Positions 36,852-46,202 are shown, counted from the stretch's first letter. The stretch: DNA of 64,000 nucleotides from Pigmentiphaga sp. NML030171 (GCF_002188635.1 NZ_NINX01000044.1:24311-88310); one strand, 5' to 3'. Numbers and translations are program-made. The notes: a model not told the origin generated them from the letters alone.

Positions 36852-36889
36852 CCCGCGACGGATCCGGCTTTGCCGGTCCCCAGGTAGAG

Positions 36890-36923
36890 CCCCCCAGGGG
36901 ACGCGTGCAAGCGCATAGGGGGG
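36890..36923. repeat. C6...G6 hairpin-like element between Rieske and Bug genes
   Basis: CCCCCC (36890-36895) and GGGGGG (36918-36923) flank 22 bases in the 125-base gap. It could be an attenuating hairpin or extragenic repeat; there is no T tract. Confidence 0.35.
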
Positions 36924-36976
36924 AAACACAACAGGCGCGCACCCTTTCATCGAATCCGCGCCAAGGAGACGACATC

Positions 36977-37945
36977 ATGATCTTGCATCGCATCGAGTGG
37001 CGCCTGGCATTGGGCGCGGCCTGTGTCTCGCTGTCCGCCGCCGCGGGCGCTTCGGACTATCCCAGCAAACCCATCCAGATCATCGTGCCGTACGCGCCAG
37101 GCGGTTCGACCGACCAGTTGGCGCGCGCGCTGCAAAAGCCGATGAGCGACGCACTCGGTCAGCAGGTGGTGGTGATCAACAAACCTGGCGCGGGCGGCAC
37201 CATAGGCACCGACCAGGTCGTGCGTGCCGAACCCGACGGCTATACGCTGGTCTTCGGCAATAGCGGACCCAATGCCATTGTCGCGCTGACACGGAAGATT
37301 CCGTACGACCTGTTCAAGGATCTCAAGCCCGTATCGACCGTGGCCTTGACGCCGATGATCCTGGCCGTCCCGACCGACAGTCCCGCCAAGACGGTGAAGG
37401 ATTTCATCGCCTATGCGAAGAAACAGGACGGCAAGATGAACTTCGGCTCGGTGGGCGCGGGTTCGCTATCGCATTTGACGGGCGAATATTTCAACGACAT
37501 GGCCGGCTTGCATATGCAGCACGTGCCTTATACCGGGGGCGCACCCATGCTGCCGGCCTTCATCGGCGGCGAGATCCAGGCCGCGTTCGTGACCGGCCTG
37601 GACGGCGCGACCATGCTGGCCTCGGGCAAGGTGCGCTACCTGGCGGTGGGTACCGAGCGTCCGACTGACGTGGCACCCGGCTTGCCCGCCATCGCCGCCG
37701 ACGTACCGGGTTTTCGCAGCGTGGCCTGGTTCGGCGTGCTGGCCCCCAAGGGCACGCCCGACGCCATCGTCGCCAAGCTCAATCGAGCCGTGGCCACCGC
37801 GGTTGCCAATCCCGAGGTGAACAAGCTGTTCCGCGAGCGTTGGATCGAACCTCACAGCAGCACTCCGCAGGAACTGACCGACATCATCAAGAGCGAAGTT
37901 GCGCAATGGAAGCCTGTGGTCCAGAAGGCGAATATCCAGAACTGA
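36977..37945 (+). CDS. Bug-family tripartite tricarboxylate transporter receptor
   Basis: Periplasmic solute-binding protein of 322 residues. AAGGAG precedes ATG 36977; the frame is open to 36848 with no homology. Signal peptide ALGAACVSLSAAAGAS cleaves before DYPSKPIQ. Bug motifs: PIQIIVPYAPGGSTDQLARAL, NKPGAGGTIGTDQV, and MNFGSVGAGSLSHLTGEYF. Bug receptors are very numerous in Bordetella and relatives and bind carboxylates. No membrane partner genes are nearby, which is usual. It may capture the carboxylic acid degraded by the operon. Confidence 0.94.
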   Translation: MILHRIEWRLALGAACVSLSAAAGASDYPSKPIQIIVPYAPGGSTDQLARALQKPMSDALGQQVVVINKPGAGGTIGTDQVVRAEPDGYTLVFGNSGPNAIVALTRKIPYDLFKDLKPVSTVALTPMILAVPTDSPAKTVKDFIAYAKKQDGKMNFGSVGAGSLSHLTGEYFNDMAGLHMQHVPYTGGAPMLPAFIGGEIQAAFVTGLDGATMLASGKVRYLAVGTERPTDVAPGLPAIAADVPGFRSVAWFGVLAPKGTPDAIVAKLNRAVATAVANPEVNKLFRERWIEPHSSTPQELTDIIKSEVAQWKPVVQKANIQN

Positions 37946-37972
37946 CGCTTTCCATGCATTAGGAACCCAAGC

Positions 37973-39265
37973 ATGCTGCACGACCTGGTAAGCGATTTTC
38001 CCGAATACGAAGCCCGCCCGGCGCAGGCGCCCCTTGCGCTCGCGGATGTACGGGTGGTCGATTTTTCTCATTTCATCGCGGGGCCGTTCGCCACGATGAT
38101 CCTGGCCGACATGGGCGCGGAAGTCATCAAGATCGAAGCCCCGGTACGCGGCGACGATTTCCGGCAGTATCCGCCGGTCCACCCCGACATTGGCCAAGGC
38201 GCGCCCTTCCTGTGGAGCAACCGCAACAAGCGCAGCGTGGCCCTGGACCTGAAGTCCGCCGACGGACCGCGGATCGCCCGCGAACTGATCGCAGGCGCCG
38301 ACGTGGTGGTGGAGAATTTTTCCACCGGCGTCATGGCGCGGCTGGGCCTGGACTATGCAACATGCCGCGCGGGAAATCCCGGCCTGGTGTATTGCTCGGT
38401 ATCGGCCTACGGACGCGAAGGCGCGTTCGCCGACCGCCTGGGCTTCGACCCCATTGCCCAGGCCGAGAGCGGCTTCATCTCGATGAACGGCTATCCCGAC
38501 CGCGAGGGCGTGCGTGCGCTATCTCCGGTCATGGACATCAGCACCGCGATGATGGCCGCCAATGCCATCCTGGGTGCGCTGGTCGCCCGCGGGAAGACCG
38601 GCCAGGGGCAAGCCGTGGAGGTCGCGCTGTTCGACAGCGCGGTGCTGATGACCGGCTACGCCACGCTGCAACATGTGTTCAGCGGCGAGGAGCCGCGCCG
38701 CCATGGCAATACCAGCCCCGACACTTGCCCGTCGGGCGCGTTTCAGGCGCAGGACCGCACCTTCTACATCAACTGCGGCAGCAACAAGATCTTCCAGCGC
38801 CTGATGGCCCAGGTGCTGGAGCGCCCCGACCTGGCTGAACATCCTGACTATGCCAGCGGCGCGGCTCGCAGCCAGCGGCGAACCGAGCTGTTCGCCATCC
38901 TGGACGAGGCGTTTTCGCGGCAGCCTTGGACGCACTGGCAGGCGCGCATGCGCGATGCCGGCGTTCCTTGTGGGCTGGTGCGGACCGTAGGTGAGGCCGT
39001 GCGTTCGCCCGAGGCGCGCGAGCGCAAGCTGCTGACGCGCGTTCCCCACGAACGACTGGGCTGGGTCCCGAACCTGGCGCTGCCCATACGTTATTCGGCT
39101 ACGCCGCTGGCAGATCCGGTACCGGCGCCGACGGTGGGGCAACATACCCACGAGGTCCTGCGTGACGTGCTGGGCTACGACGCCGCCCGGCTGGCCGCCT
39201 GCGAAGCGGCCGGCGCCTTCGGATCGCGGCCCCGACGGGCCGAGACGGCGGAGGCGCCGTCATGA
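37973..39265 (+). CDS. CaiB/BaiF family III CoA transferase
   Basis: 430 residues. Family signs: VVDFSHFIAGPFATMILADMGAEVIKIE at the N-terminus, RNKRSVALDLKS, VVVENFSTGVMARLGLDY, and the probable catalytic Asp in SPVMDISTAMMAANAILGAL. Moves CoA between an acyl-CoA and the acid, probably the pathway's activation step. Stop overlaps the thiolase-like gene (ATGA). Confidence 0.93.
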   Translation: MLHDLVSDFPEYEARPAQAPLALADVRVVDFSHFIAGPFATMILADMGAEVIKIEAPVRGDDFRQYPPVHPDIGQGAPFLWSNRNKRSVALDLKSADGPRIARELIAGADVVVENFSTGVMARLGLDYATCRAGNPGLVYCSVSAYGREGAFADRLGFDPIAQAESGFISMNGYPDREGVRALSPVMDISTAMMAANAILGALVARGKTGQGQAVEVALFDSAVLMTGYATLQHVFSGEEPRRHGNTSPDTCPSGAFQAQDRTFYINCGSNKIFQRLMAQVLERPDLAEHPDYASGAARSQRRTELFAILDEAFSRQPWTHWQARMRDAGVPCGLVRTVGEAVRSPEARERKLLTRVPHERLGWVPNLALPIRYSATPLADPVPAPTVGQHTHEVLRDVLGYDAARLAACEAAGAFGSRPRRAETAEAPS

Positions 39266-40443
39266 GCGACCGCAGCCTGAAAGGCCGGGTCGCGGTGGCT
39301 GGCATAGGCGAGTCCCGGTATTACAAGCACGGGCAGTCTCCCGACGCCGAATTCAAGCTGGCCCTGCAAGCGATCCTGGCCGCCTGCCGCGATGCCGGCA
39401 TCGCTCCCGCCGACATCGACGGCTTCGCCTCGTACGGCAATGAACGCAGCGACGCCTCACGCCTGGCCGCCGCGCTCGGCATGCGGCAACTGCGGTCGGC
39501 CACCCTGCAATGGGGCGGAGGCGGCGGCGGATGCTGCGCGGCCGTGGCCAATGGTGCCGCGGCGATCCGCGCGGGCATGGCGGAGTGCGTGGTGGTGTTC
39601 CGATCGCTGGCGCAGGGGGAACAGGGCCGCTATGGCCAGGCCGCCGACCTGGCCACGGTGTCCGGCGAACGCGCCTACCTCATGCCCTACGGCGTCCTGG
39701 CACCGCCGCAGCGCTTCGCGATGCGCGTGCGGCGCTTCATGCACGACCACGGCGTGCGCCAGGAAGCCATGCGCGCCATCGCGCTGGCTTCCTACCGGCA
39801 TGCGCAGTCGAACCCCCGCGCCGTCATGCACGGCAAGCCGCTGGACGAAGCCCGCTACGACGCTTCGCGCTGGATCGTCGAACCCTTTCGTCTGTACGAC
39901 TGCTGCATGGAGAACGATGGCGCCGCCGCCATCGTCCTCGTGGATGGCGCACGCGCCCGTGACTTCCCCCACAAGCCCGTCTATCTGTTGGGCGCGGCGG
40001 CCGGGTCCGGCTACCGGGCGGGTGCCGATCCACACAACTCGCCCAACTACGCCAGCGCCAACTTCGGCACGCTGGCGCCGGACCTTTACCGGATGGCAGG
40101 CCTGGGGCCGAACGACGTCGGCGTGGTGCAAAGCTACGAGAACTTCACCGGCGGCGTCGTGATGGCACTGGTCGAGCATGGCTTCTTCCGCGCGGAAGAA
40201 GCCAATACGTTCCTGACGCTGGACAATCTGTCCGCGCCCTCGGGGCGCCTGCCCCTCAACACCAGCGGCGGCAATCTGGCCGAATGCTATATGCACGGTT
40301 TCGAGCTGGTCATCGAAGCGGTGCGCCAGGTGCGCGGCACGGCGACGCTCACGGTCCAGCGCAATGACGTCGCACTGGTGACCGGCGGCCCCATGGTCAC
40401 CCCCGCCAGCAACCTGCTGCTGGGATCGGAGGCTACGCTATGA
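39262..40443 (+). CDS. Thiolase-superfamily protein (SCP2/Ltp-like)
   Basis: 393 residues. N-terminus VAVAGIGESRYYKHGQSPDAEF and VQSYENFTGGVVMALVEHGFF are typical of lipid-transfer/SCP2 thiolases; LNTSGGNLAECYMHGF is the conserved C-terminal segment with histidine. It does not look like a biosynthetic thiolase. In steroid degraders such proteins (Ltp2 type) pair with DUF35 proteins to act as retro-aldolases on CoA thioesters; the DUF35 gene next to it overlaps by ATGA. So a CoA-thioester aldolase or thiolase reaction is likely (inference). Confidence 0.88.
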   Translation: MSDRSLKGRVAVAGIGESRYYKHGQSPDAEFKLALQAILAACRDAGIAPADIDGFASYGNERSDASRLAAALGMRQLRSATLQWGGGGGGCCAAVANGAAAIRAGMAECVVVFRSLAQGEQGRYGQAADLATVSGERAYLMPYGVLAPPQRFAMRVRRFMHDHGVRQEAMRAIALASYRHAQSNPRAVMHGKPLDEARYDASRWIVEPFRLYDCCMENDGAAAIVLVDGARARDFPHKPVYLLGAAAGSGYRAGADPHNSPNYASANFGTLAPDLYRMAGLGPNDVGVVQSYENFTGGVVMALVEHGFFRAEEANTFLTLDNLSAPSGRLPLNTSGGNLAECYMHGFELVIEAVRQVRGTATLTVQRNDVALVTGGPMVTPASNLLLGSEATL

Positions 40444-40904
40444 CCGTTTTCACGCCCGGACCGCATTACCTGCCTGGCGGCCTGCCCATCCCCACGGCAG
40501 AGCCGGACGGACTCTCCGCGCGGTATTGGCAGGGCCTACGCGAAGGCCGGCTACTGGTCCAGCATTGCCCTCACTGCGGCACGTGGCAATTCGGCCCGGA
40601 ATGGCTGTGCCACCGCTGCCAGCGCTTCGATCCGGACTGGCGCGAGGTCGAGCCTCTCGGCCACATCTACAGTTGGGAACGGGTCTGGCATCCAGCCCAT
40701 CCGGCGCTCAGGCAGCATGGCCCCTACCTGGCCGTGCTGGTAGAGCTGCCGCAGGCGGGCGGGGTACGCATGGTGGGCAACCTGCTGGGCGACGCCATGC
40801 AGGAGGTCGAGATTGGCGCGCCGGTCGCGGGTGTATTCGAGCACCATCGCGAAGCCCGTCCGTCCTATTCCCTTCTCCACTGGCGCGTGGCGTGCCATGC
40901 ATGA
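40440..40904 (+). CDS. DUF35 Zn-ribbon/OB-fold protein
   Basis: 154 residues. Rubredoxin-like zinc ribbon CPHCGTWQFGPEWLCHRC near residue 40, then an OB fold (IYSWERVWHPAHPALRQHGPY, VGNLLGDAMQEVEIGAPV). Such proteins bind acyl-CoA and activate thiolase-like partners. ATGA overlap with the previous gene and 8-base overlap with the next gene. Confidence 0.92.
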   Translation: MTVFTPGPHYLPGGLPIPTAEPDGLSARYWQGLREGRLLVQHCPHCGTWQFGPEWLCHRCQRFDPDWREVEPLGHIYSWERVWHPAHPALRQHGPYLAVLVELPQAGGVRMVGNLLGDAMQEVEIGAPVAGVFEHHREARPSYSLLHWRVACHA

Positions 40905-42618
40905 CGACGCGCCCCCCGACGACGGAACGTACGACCTGGTCGTGATCGGCGCCGGCGCCGCAGGCATGACCGCGGCGCTCACGGCCGCCCTGCACGGATT
41001 GCGCGTGGTGCTGTGCGAGGCATCGGATCAATTGGGCGGCACGACCGCCACGTCGGCCGGCACCTTGTGGGTACCCGGCAATCGCCACGGCATCGAAGCA
41101 GGCCATGACGACACGCGCGAAGCCGCCGCGCGCTACCTGGAGGCCCTGCAAGGCCCCGACGACGCGCACGGGCTGCGACGGGCCTTCCTGGACACCGCAG
41201 CCGAGGCCATCGACTTCCTGGAGCGGCATTCCAGCGTGCATTTCCAGAGCGCCGGCAGGCATCCGGACTACATGCCGCTGCCCGGCGCGGCGGAAAGCGG
41301 GCGGGCGTTGTCACCGGTGGAGTTCGACGGGCGCCTTCTGGGCAGCCACTTCGACCGGGTACGGCCGCCCATGTCCGACTTCATGGTGCTGGGCGGCATG
41401 ATGCTGGGCAAAGCCGACGTACAGGCGCTGATACGGCGGTATCGGTCGCCGCGTGCCTTCGTCCGTTCGGCGCGCCTGCTGGCGCGTCATGCGGTCGACC
41501 GCCTGCGCTATCCACGCGGCACACGGCTGGTGCTGGGCAACGCGCTGGTGGCGCGCCTGTACGACAGCCTGCTGCGCACGGGCGTGTCCGTGCGATTCGG
41601 GTGCGCCCTGGCATCGCTGGTGCGACAGGAAGGCCGCGTCGTTGGCGCCACGGTGGTCTCCGGCGGCCGGATAGACCGCCTGCAAGCCCGGCGCGGGGTC
41701 GTACTGGCAACGGGCGGTATCGGCCATGGCAGCGCGCTGCGGCGGCGACTGGGCATCGACCCCCGGATCGAATCCTTGGCGTTTGCGGGCGTGCGAGGCG
41801 ACGGCATAGAGGCAGCCCTGGCCGGCGGTGCCGCACTGACATGCCATCTGCCCGCGCTGTTCTGGCAACCCGTGTCGCGCGTACCCGATGGAGCCGGCGG
41901 CTATCGGCTGTTTCCCCACTTGTACCTGGACCGCCCCAAGCCAGGGCTGATTGCCGTCGATGCGCGCGGCCGGCGCTTCGTCAATGAAGCGTCGTCGTAT
42001 CACCATTTTTCCGAGGCGATGCTGGCGCATCCGGACACGGCCATGCCGTGCTATCTGATCTGCGATGCGGACTTCGTGCGCCGCTACGGTCTGGGCGTGA
42101 TCCCGCCCGGCACCCGGCGCACCGGGCCTTGGGAACGGCGCGGCTACGGCCTGCGCGCCGCCACGCTGACGGAGCTGGCCGGCCGCCTGGGCATCGAGGC
42201 CGAGGCGCTGAGCGAGACTGTCGCGGCCAATAACCGCCACGCCCGCGAAGGCGTCGACCCGGATTTCGGCAAGGGGAGCACGATCTTGAACCGCTTCAAC
42301 GGCGATCCGTCGCACCAGCCGAACCCCTGCCTGGGCATCATTGCCCGGCCGCCATTCCATGCCTTGCCGGTGTGGCCAGCCGATGCCGCGTCGAGCGCGG
42401 GACTGGCCACCGACGCGGACGGCGTCGTCCTGGACGAAGCCGGACGGGGCATCGCCGGCCTATATGCCTGCGGCAACGACATGGCTTCGGTCATGCGCGG
42501 CGCGTATCCTGGTCCCGGCACGACGCTGGGGCCCGCCATCGTCTTCGCCTACCGGGTGGGCAGGCATGCCGCCCGGACCGTCTCGCCCGCACACGAGGAA
42601 CGCCATGCGCCTGCCTGA
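40897..42618 (+). CDS. FAD-dependent dehydrogenase, KstD/fumarate-reductase-flavoprotein type
   Basis: 573 residues from ATG 40897 (in-frame ATG 40813 lies inside the DUF35 gene). Dinucleotide-binding motif DLVVIGAGAAGMTAALTAALHGLRV, GGTTATSAGTLWVPGN near residue 45, VLATGGIGHG near 275, and C-terminal GLYACGNDMASVMRGAYPGPGTTLGPAIVFA, which are characteristic of 3-ketosteroid delta1-dehydrogenase-like and related enzymes. It probably desaturates a ring or alpha-beta bond of the substrate; true substrate unproven. Confidence 0.9.
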   Translation: MHDDAPPDDGTYDLVVIGAGAAGMTAALTAALHGLRVVLCEASDQLGGTTATSAGTLWVPGNRHGIEAGHDDTREAAARYLEALQGPDDAHGLRRAFLDTAAEAIDFLERHSSVHFQSAGRHPDYMPLPGAAESGRALSPVEFDGRLLGSHFDRVRPPMSDFMVLGGMMLGKADVQALIRRYRSPRAFVRSARLLARHAVDRLRYPRGTRLVLGNALVARLYDSLLRTGVSVRFGCALASLVRQEGRVVGATVVSGGRIDRLQARRGVVLATGGIGHGSALRRRLGIDPRIESLAFAGVRGDGIEAALAGGAALTCHLPALFWQPVSRVPDGAGGYRLFPHLYLDRPKPGLIAVDARGRRFVNEASSYHHFSEAMLAHPDTAMPCYLICDADFVRRYGLGVIPPGTRRTGPWERRGYGLRAATLTELAGRLGIEAEALSETVAANNRHAREGVDPDFGKGSTILNRFNGDPSHQPNPCLGIIARPPFHALPVWPADAASSAGLATDADGVVLDEAGRGIAGLYACGNDMASVMRGAYPGPGTTLGPAIVFAYRVGRHAARTVSPAHEERHAPA

Positions 42619-43747
42619 TCCACCCGACGCTGCCCCCGGCGGCCCTCTGGCCGGCCTGCGTGTAGTCGAGTTTGCCGGCCTGGGCCCGGCGCCATTCGCC
42701 TGCATGTTGTTGGCGGACATGGGCGCCGAGGTCGCCACCATCACCCGGCCCGATACGCCCGCGACCGACCCGCGTCAGATCGCCGGCCGCGGCCGCCTCG
42801 TGGTACGTGCCGACTTGAAATTGCCCGACGCGCGCGACCGGGTCCTGGCCTTGCTCGACACGGCCGACGTGCTGGTCGAGGGCTTCCGGCCTGGTGTCAT
42901 GGAACGCCTGGGACTCGGCCCCGATGCCGTCGCCGCGCGCAATCCGCGCCTGGTCTACGGACGGATGACCGGGTGGGGCCAGCACGGTCCGCTGGCACAG
43001 GCGGCGGGACACGATATTAACTACATCGCCCTCAGCGGCGCCCTGCACGCCATCGGACCGGCGGGCGGGCCGCCGGTCGTGCCGCTGAATCTGGTGGGCG
43101 ACTATGGCGGTGGAAGCCTGTACCTCGTGACGGGCATACTGGCCGCGCTGCACGAGGTACGCCGCTCTGGCCGCGGCCAGGTGGTCGACGCCGCCATCAC
43201 CGACGGCGTACTGTCGCTGATGAGCCAGTGCCTGTCCGGCGCGCTCAAGGGTACATATATCGAACGGCGCGGCGTCAACCTGCTGGACGGTGGCGCCCCC
43301 CATTACGGCGTCTATGCCACGGCCGACGGCGGCTACATGGGCGTGGGGCCGCTCGAGGCGCCGTTCTTCGCACAACTGTGCGAGCGGCTGGGCGTCGACC
43401 CGGCGCTGCGCGATGCCCGGGACGATCCCTCGCGGTGGCCGGCGTTGCGGGCCGGACTGGCCGCCTGCTTCGCCCGCAAGACCCGCGACGAGTGGGCCCG
43501 GGTCTTCGCAGGCAGCGATGCCTGCGTCACGCCGGTGCTCAGCCTGACGGAAGCGGCGGCGCACCCTCATCACCTCGCGCGGCGGGCCTTCGTCGACGTG
43601 GGCGGGATACGGCAACCGGCGCCCGCGCCACGGTTCTCGCGCACGTCGTCCGCGCCCCGGCCCGCGCAGGACACGGAGATCGAGGCATTGATGGAACGAT
43701 GGCTCCTCGAACGTCATGACAACTCCCTCGCCGGGCCCGTCGTATGA
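42605..43747 (+). CDS. Alpha-methylacyl-CoA racemase-like CaiB/BaiF protein
   Basis: 380 residues from ATG 42605, overlapping the flavoprotein gene end by 14 bases. The His in AAGHDINYIALSGALHAIG and Asp in NLVGDYGGGSLYLVTGILAAL match the AMACR catalytic pair, which separates it from the other CaiB gene at 37973. It epimerises 2-methyl-branched acyl-CoA side chains so that beta-oxidation can proceed. This supports branched-chain, terpenoid or steroid side chains as substrate. Confidence 0.88.
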   Translation: MRLPDPPDAAPGGPLAGLRVVEFAGLGPAPFACMLLADMGAEVATITRPDTPATDPRQIAGRGRLVVRADLKLPDARDRVLALLDTADVLVEGFRPGVMERLGLGPDAVAARNPRLVYGRMTGWGQHGPLAQAAGHDINYIALSGALHAIGPAGGPPVVPLNLVGDYGGGSLYLVTGILAALHEVRRSGRGQVVDAAITDGVLSLMSQCLSGALKGTYIERRGVNLLDGGAPHYGVYATADGGYMGVGPLEAPFFAQLCERLGVDPALRDARDDPSRWPALRAGLAACFARKTRDEWARVFAGSDACVTPVLSLTEAAAHPHHLARRAFVDVGGIRQPAPAPRFSRTSSAPRPAQDTEIEALMERWLLERHDNSLAGPVV

Positions 43748-43805
43748 TGAACAGCCTCGCCCGCATGCCGCGGAACACGGGCACCACCAGTTCGGAAAAC
43801 GCTCC

Positions 43806-44495
43806 ATGCCCCACCACGCCGACGACTACGCCTCGCTCTCCCGCCTGCTGAACGACCGCTGGAGCTGCCGCGGCTTCCTGCCCGAGCAACTGCCCCGCGA
43901 CACCATCCAGCGCATCCTGGCGCTGACGCAGCGCACGGCGTCCTGGTGCAACACGCAGCCCTGGGAAGTGATCGTGACGGCGGGCGCGGGCACGGAACGG
44001 TTCCGGCGGGCCTTGTTCGACCACGTGATGTCGCGGCCGCAGACACATTCCGATTTCCCTTTCCCGCGCGAGTACCCAGGCGTCTACCGGGAACGGCGGC
44101 GGGAGTGCGGCTTCCAGCTGTATGACAGCGTGGGCGTGCAGCGCGGCGACCGCGAGGCCTCGGCCCGGCAGGGGGCGGAGAATTTCCGCTTCTTCGGCGC
44201 GCCGCATGTGGCCATCATCACCACGCCCGAGGCGCTGGGCGTGTACGGGGCCGTGGATTGCGGCGCCTATGTGGGCAATTTCATGCTGACGGCGCGCAGC
44301 CTGGGCGTGGCGACGATCGCGCAGGCCGCACTGGCGGAGTATTCGGGCTTCATCCGCGAACACTTCGGCATCGGGCGGGATCGCCAGGTGGTCTGCGGGA
44401 TTTCGTTCGGCTTCGCGGATCCGGGCCACCCCGCCAACGCCTTCCGCACGTCGCGGGCGGAGGTGGACGACGTTGTCAGGTGGATGGAGGAGTAG
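43806..44495 (+). CDS. Nitroreductase-family FMN oxidoreductase
   Basis: 229 residues. LNDRWSCRGFLPEQLPRDTIQRIL at the N-terminus and SWCNTQPWEVIV (FMN contacts), and GAYVGNFMLTARSLGVATIAQAAL are typical of NfsB/PnbA-like nitroreductases. ATG 43806 is chosen because earlier ATGs lie inside the racemase frame. Last gene of the operon; hipBA operators begin three bases after the stop. Confidence 0.88.
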   Translation: MPHHADDYASLSRLLNDRWSCRGFLPEQLPRDTIQRILALTQRTASWCNTQPWEVIVTAGAGTERFRRALFDHVMSRPQTHSDFPFPREYPGVYRERRRECGFQLYDSVGVQRGDREASARQGAENFRFFGAPHVAIITTPEALGVYGAVDCGAYVGNFMLTARSLGVATIAQAALAEYSGFIREHFGIGRDRQVVCGISFGFADPGHPANAFRTSRAEVDDVVRWMEE

Positions 44496-44497
44496 AA

Positions 44498-44620
44498 AAT
44501 CCTCACGGTCCTAAGGATTCTTCCGTAATTCCGAGTTCATCATAGAAAATCCTTAAGTTCATGAGGATTTTCTTGTCAAATTGGGCATACTGATCAAGAA
44601 TCCTTTTGACCGTGAGGATT
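44498..44620 (+). promoter_or_regulatory. Triple hipB operator array and hipBA promoter region
   Basis: Three 22-base inverted repeats AATCCT-N10-AGGATT at 44498-44519, 44548-44569 and 44599-44620, starts 50 and 51 bases apart (five helical turns, same face of DNA). Possible -35 TTGTCA (44573) and -10 AAGAAT (44596, 17 bases apart); the -10 lies in operator 3. The third ends two bases before the hipB ATG. The layout implies cooperative autorepression with a loop or stack of HipB dimers. The classic E. coli site has a shorter central gap. Confidence 0.75.
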
Positions 44621-44622
44621 TC

Positions 44623-44892
44623 ATGAAAATTACGCTCGCCGACGCAACCAGCCTTGGCCCGATAGTACGTGCCGTCCGCAAAGCTCAGGGCATCCGCCAG
44701 GACGATGCCGCTGGAAGTGTGGGTGTAAGCGAGAATTTTCTGAGCAAGATCGAGCGCGGCGGCGAAACCGCGCAGTGGGGAAAGCTCTTTCAGGTCCTCG
44801 ACGGACTGGGGATCCGAATCATCCTCGATCTACCAGAAGATACCGCAGATCGCCTTTCGGCTTCGTTCGGAAGTGATGCCCAAAAACCATGA
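44623..44892 (+). CDS. hipB: HipB-like antitoxin, XRE-family regulator
   Basis: 89 residues. ATG 44623 follows the third operator; the frame is open to 44581 but that part lies within the operator region. HTH: VRAVRKAQGIRQDDAAGSVGVSENFLSKIERGG (about residues 14-46), then a dimerisation tail. It neutralises HipA and represses the operon through the triple repeats. Overlaps hipA by ATGA. Confidence 0.88.
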   Translation: MKITLADATSLGPIVRAVRKAQGIRQDDAAGSVGVSENFLSKIERGGETAQWGKLFQVLDGLGIRIILDLPEDTADRLSASFGSDAQKP

Positions 44893-46199
44893 GCAGACGC
44901 ACGCTCATTGCCAGCATCAACGGTCGCCGTATCGGTGAACTTTGGGAGCAGGATGGCCTGTGGGCTTTCCAGTACGACGCGGCCTGGTACGCCGACAGCA
45001 ATGGCTATCCATTGAGCCCCCACCTTCCATTGCAGCGTGCCCCGTTGATCGACGGCGCGAGCAAGCGTCCGGTGCAATGGTATTTCGACAATCTATTGCC
45101 GGAAGAAGGCCAGCGCGTCTTGTTGGCCGCCGACGCCCACATCGATGCAGCGGATGCGTTCGGGTTGCTAGGCTATTACGGTGCGGAATCCGCGGGCTCT
45201 GTCACGCTGGAAACAGGTGTCGCACCGGACACCGGTATTCCCGAGGGGCTGAAGCCGTTGCCCGACAGCGAGCTGTCACGCCGGATCCGTCAGTTGCCTC
45301 GCGTTGCACTGACCCATGGGTCGAGCAAACGGATGTCCCTGGCCGGAGCGCAGCACAAGCTTGCCGTCGTACTGCGCAACGACGAACTTTATGAGCCATC
45401 GGGTTCACTGCCTTCGCTCCAGATCCTGAAACCCGAACACGTGGATCCGGCCTATCCGCATTCCGTCGCCAACGAATGGTTCGTCATGCAGTTGGCATCC
45501 AGGATGGGGTTGGACGTACCGACCGTACGGCGACGCTACGTTCCTGAACCGGTCTATGTCATCGACCGGTTCGACCGCGTCTCGACCAGCGGAGCCTGGG
45601 AACGACGTCACGTCATCGATGCCTGCCAGCTTCTGGGACTGGACCGCACGTTCAAGTACGCGCAGGGCAGTCTCGAGAATCTCGCGCGCCTGGCCGACGC
45701 GTGTCGAAGTTCCGCCATCACGCGTACGCGGCTCTATTCATGGCTGGTCTTCAACATGCTGACCGGGAACGGCGACGCACACCTGAAGAACCTGAGCTTC
45801 TTCGTGTCGGCCTCCGGCGTACAGTTGGCTCCGCACTATGACCTCGTCAGTACCTCGGTCTACGATACGCCAGCCTTTGACGGGCGAGACTGGCCCGATG
45901 CGACGCCGTTGGCCTGGCCGCTGCTGAATGCTCGAAGATTCGCGGAAATCGACCGGCCGTTGATGATTGAGGCAGGCACGGCGCTGGGCATTCGCCGAAA
46001 CACGTCGACAAGACTGCTGGATGTTCAACAGCGCAGCGTGGTGAACTCGGCCTCCTTGCTGTATGAGGCATTCCTGGCCGATGCGAACGATCGAACGCGC
46101 GCTCAGCCGGCGCTTCAAACAACAATCGCCGGCGAGGCTCGCTGCCTGCGCGCCATCGTTTACAACGTGATCAAGGAAATGGCTGAGCGCTTGGCTTGA
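44889..46199 (+). CDS. hipA: HipA-family serine/threonine kinase toxin
   Basis: 436 residues. N-terminal subdomain MSRRTLIASINGRRIGELWEQ, the couple-hipA region, SLAGAQHKLAVVLRNDELY (nucleotide P-loop-like motif with phosphoacceptor-type serine context near residue 145), and the catalytic loop MLTGNGDAHLKNLSF near residue 300 followed by the DFG-like LAPHYDLVS. Type II toxin that phosphorylates a cell target, glutamyl-tRNA synthetase in E. coli HipA; the target here is untested. All kinase motifs are intact. Confidence 0.92.
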   Translation: MSRRTLIASINGRRIGELWEQDGLWAFQYDAAWYADSNGYPLSPHLPLQRAPLIDGASKRPVQWYFDNLLPEEGQRVLLAADAHIDAADAFGLLGYYGAESAGSVTLETGVAPDTGIPEGLKPLPDSELSRRIRQLPRVALTHGSSKRMSLAGAQHKLAVVLRNDELYEPSGSLPSLQILKPEHVDPAYPHSVANEWFVMQLASRMGLDVPTVRRRYVPEPVYVIDRFDRVSTSGAWERRHVIDACQLLGLDRTFKYAQGSLENLARLADACRSSAITRTRLYSWLVFNMLTGNGDAHLKNLSFFVSASGVQLAPHYDLVSTSVYDTPAFDGRDWPDATPLAWPLLNARRFAEIDRPLMIEAGTALGIRRNTSTRLLDVQQRSVVNSASLLYEAFLADANDRTRAQPALQTTIAGEARCLRAIVYNVIKEMAERLA

Positions 46200-46202
46200 A
46201 CG

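Noticed and set aside
44581..44622. Longer hipB start at 44581
   Set aside because: It would place coding sequence over operator 3 and the -10 box; ATG 44623 gives the normal HipB length.
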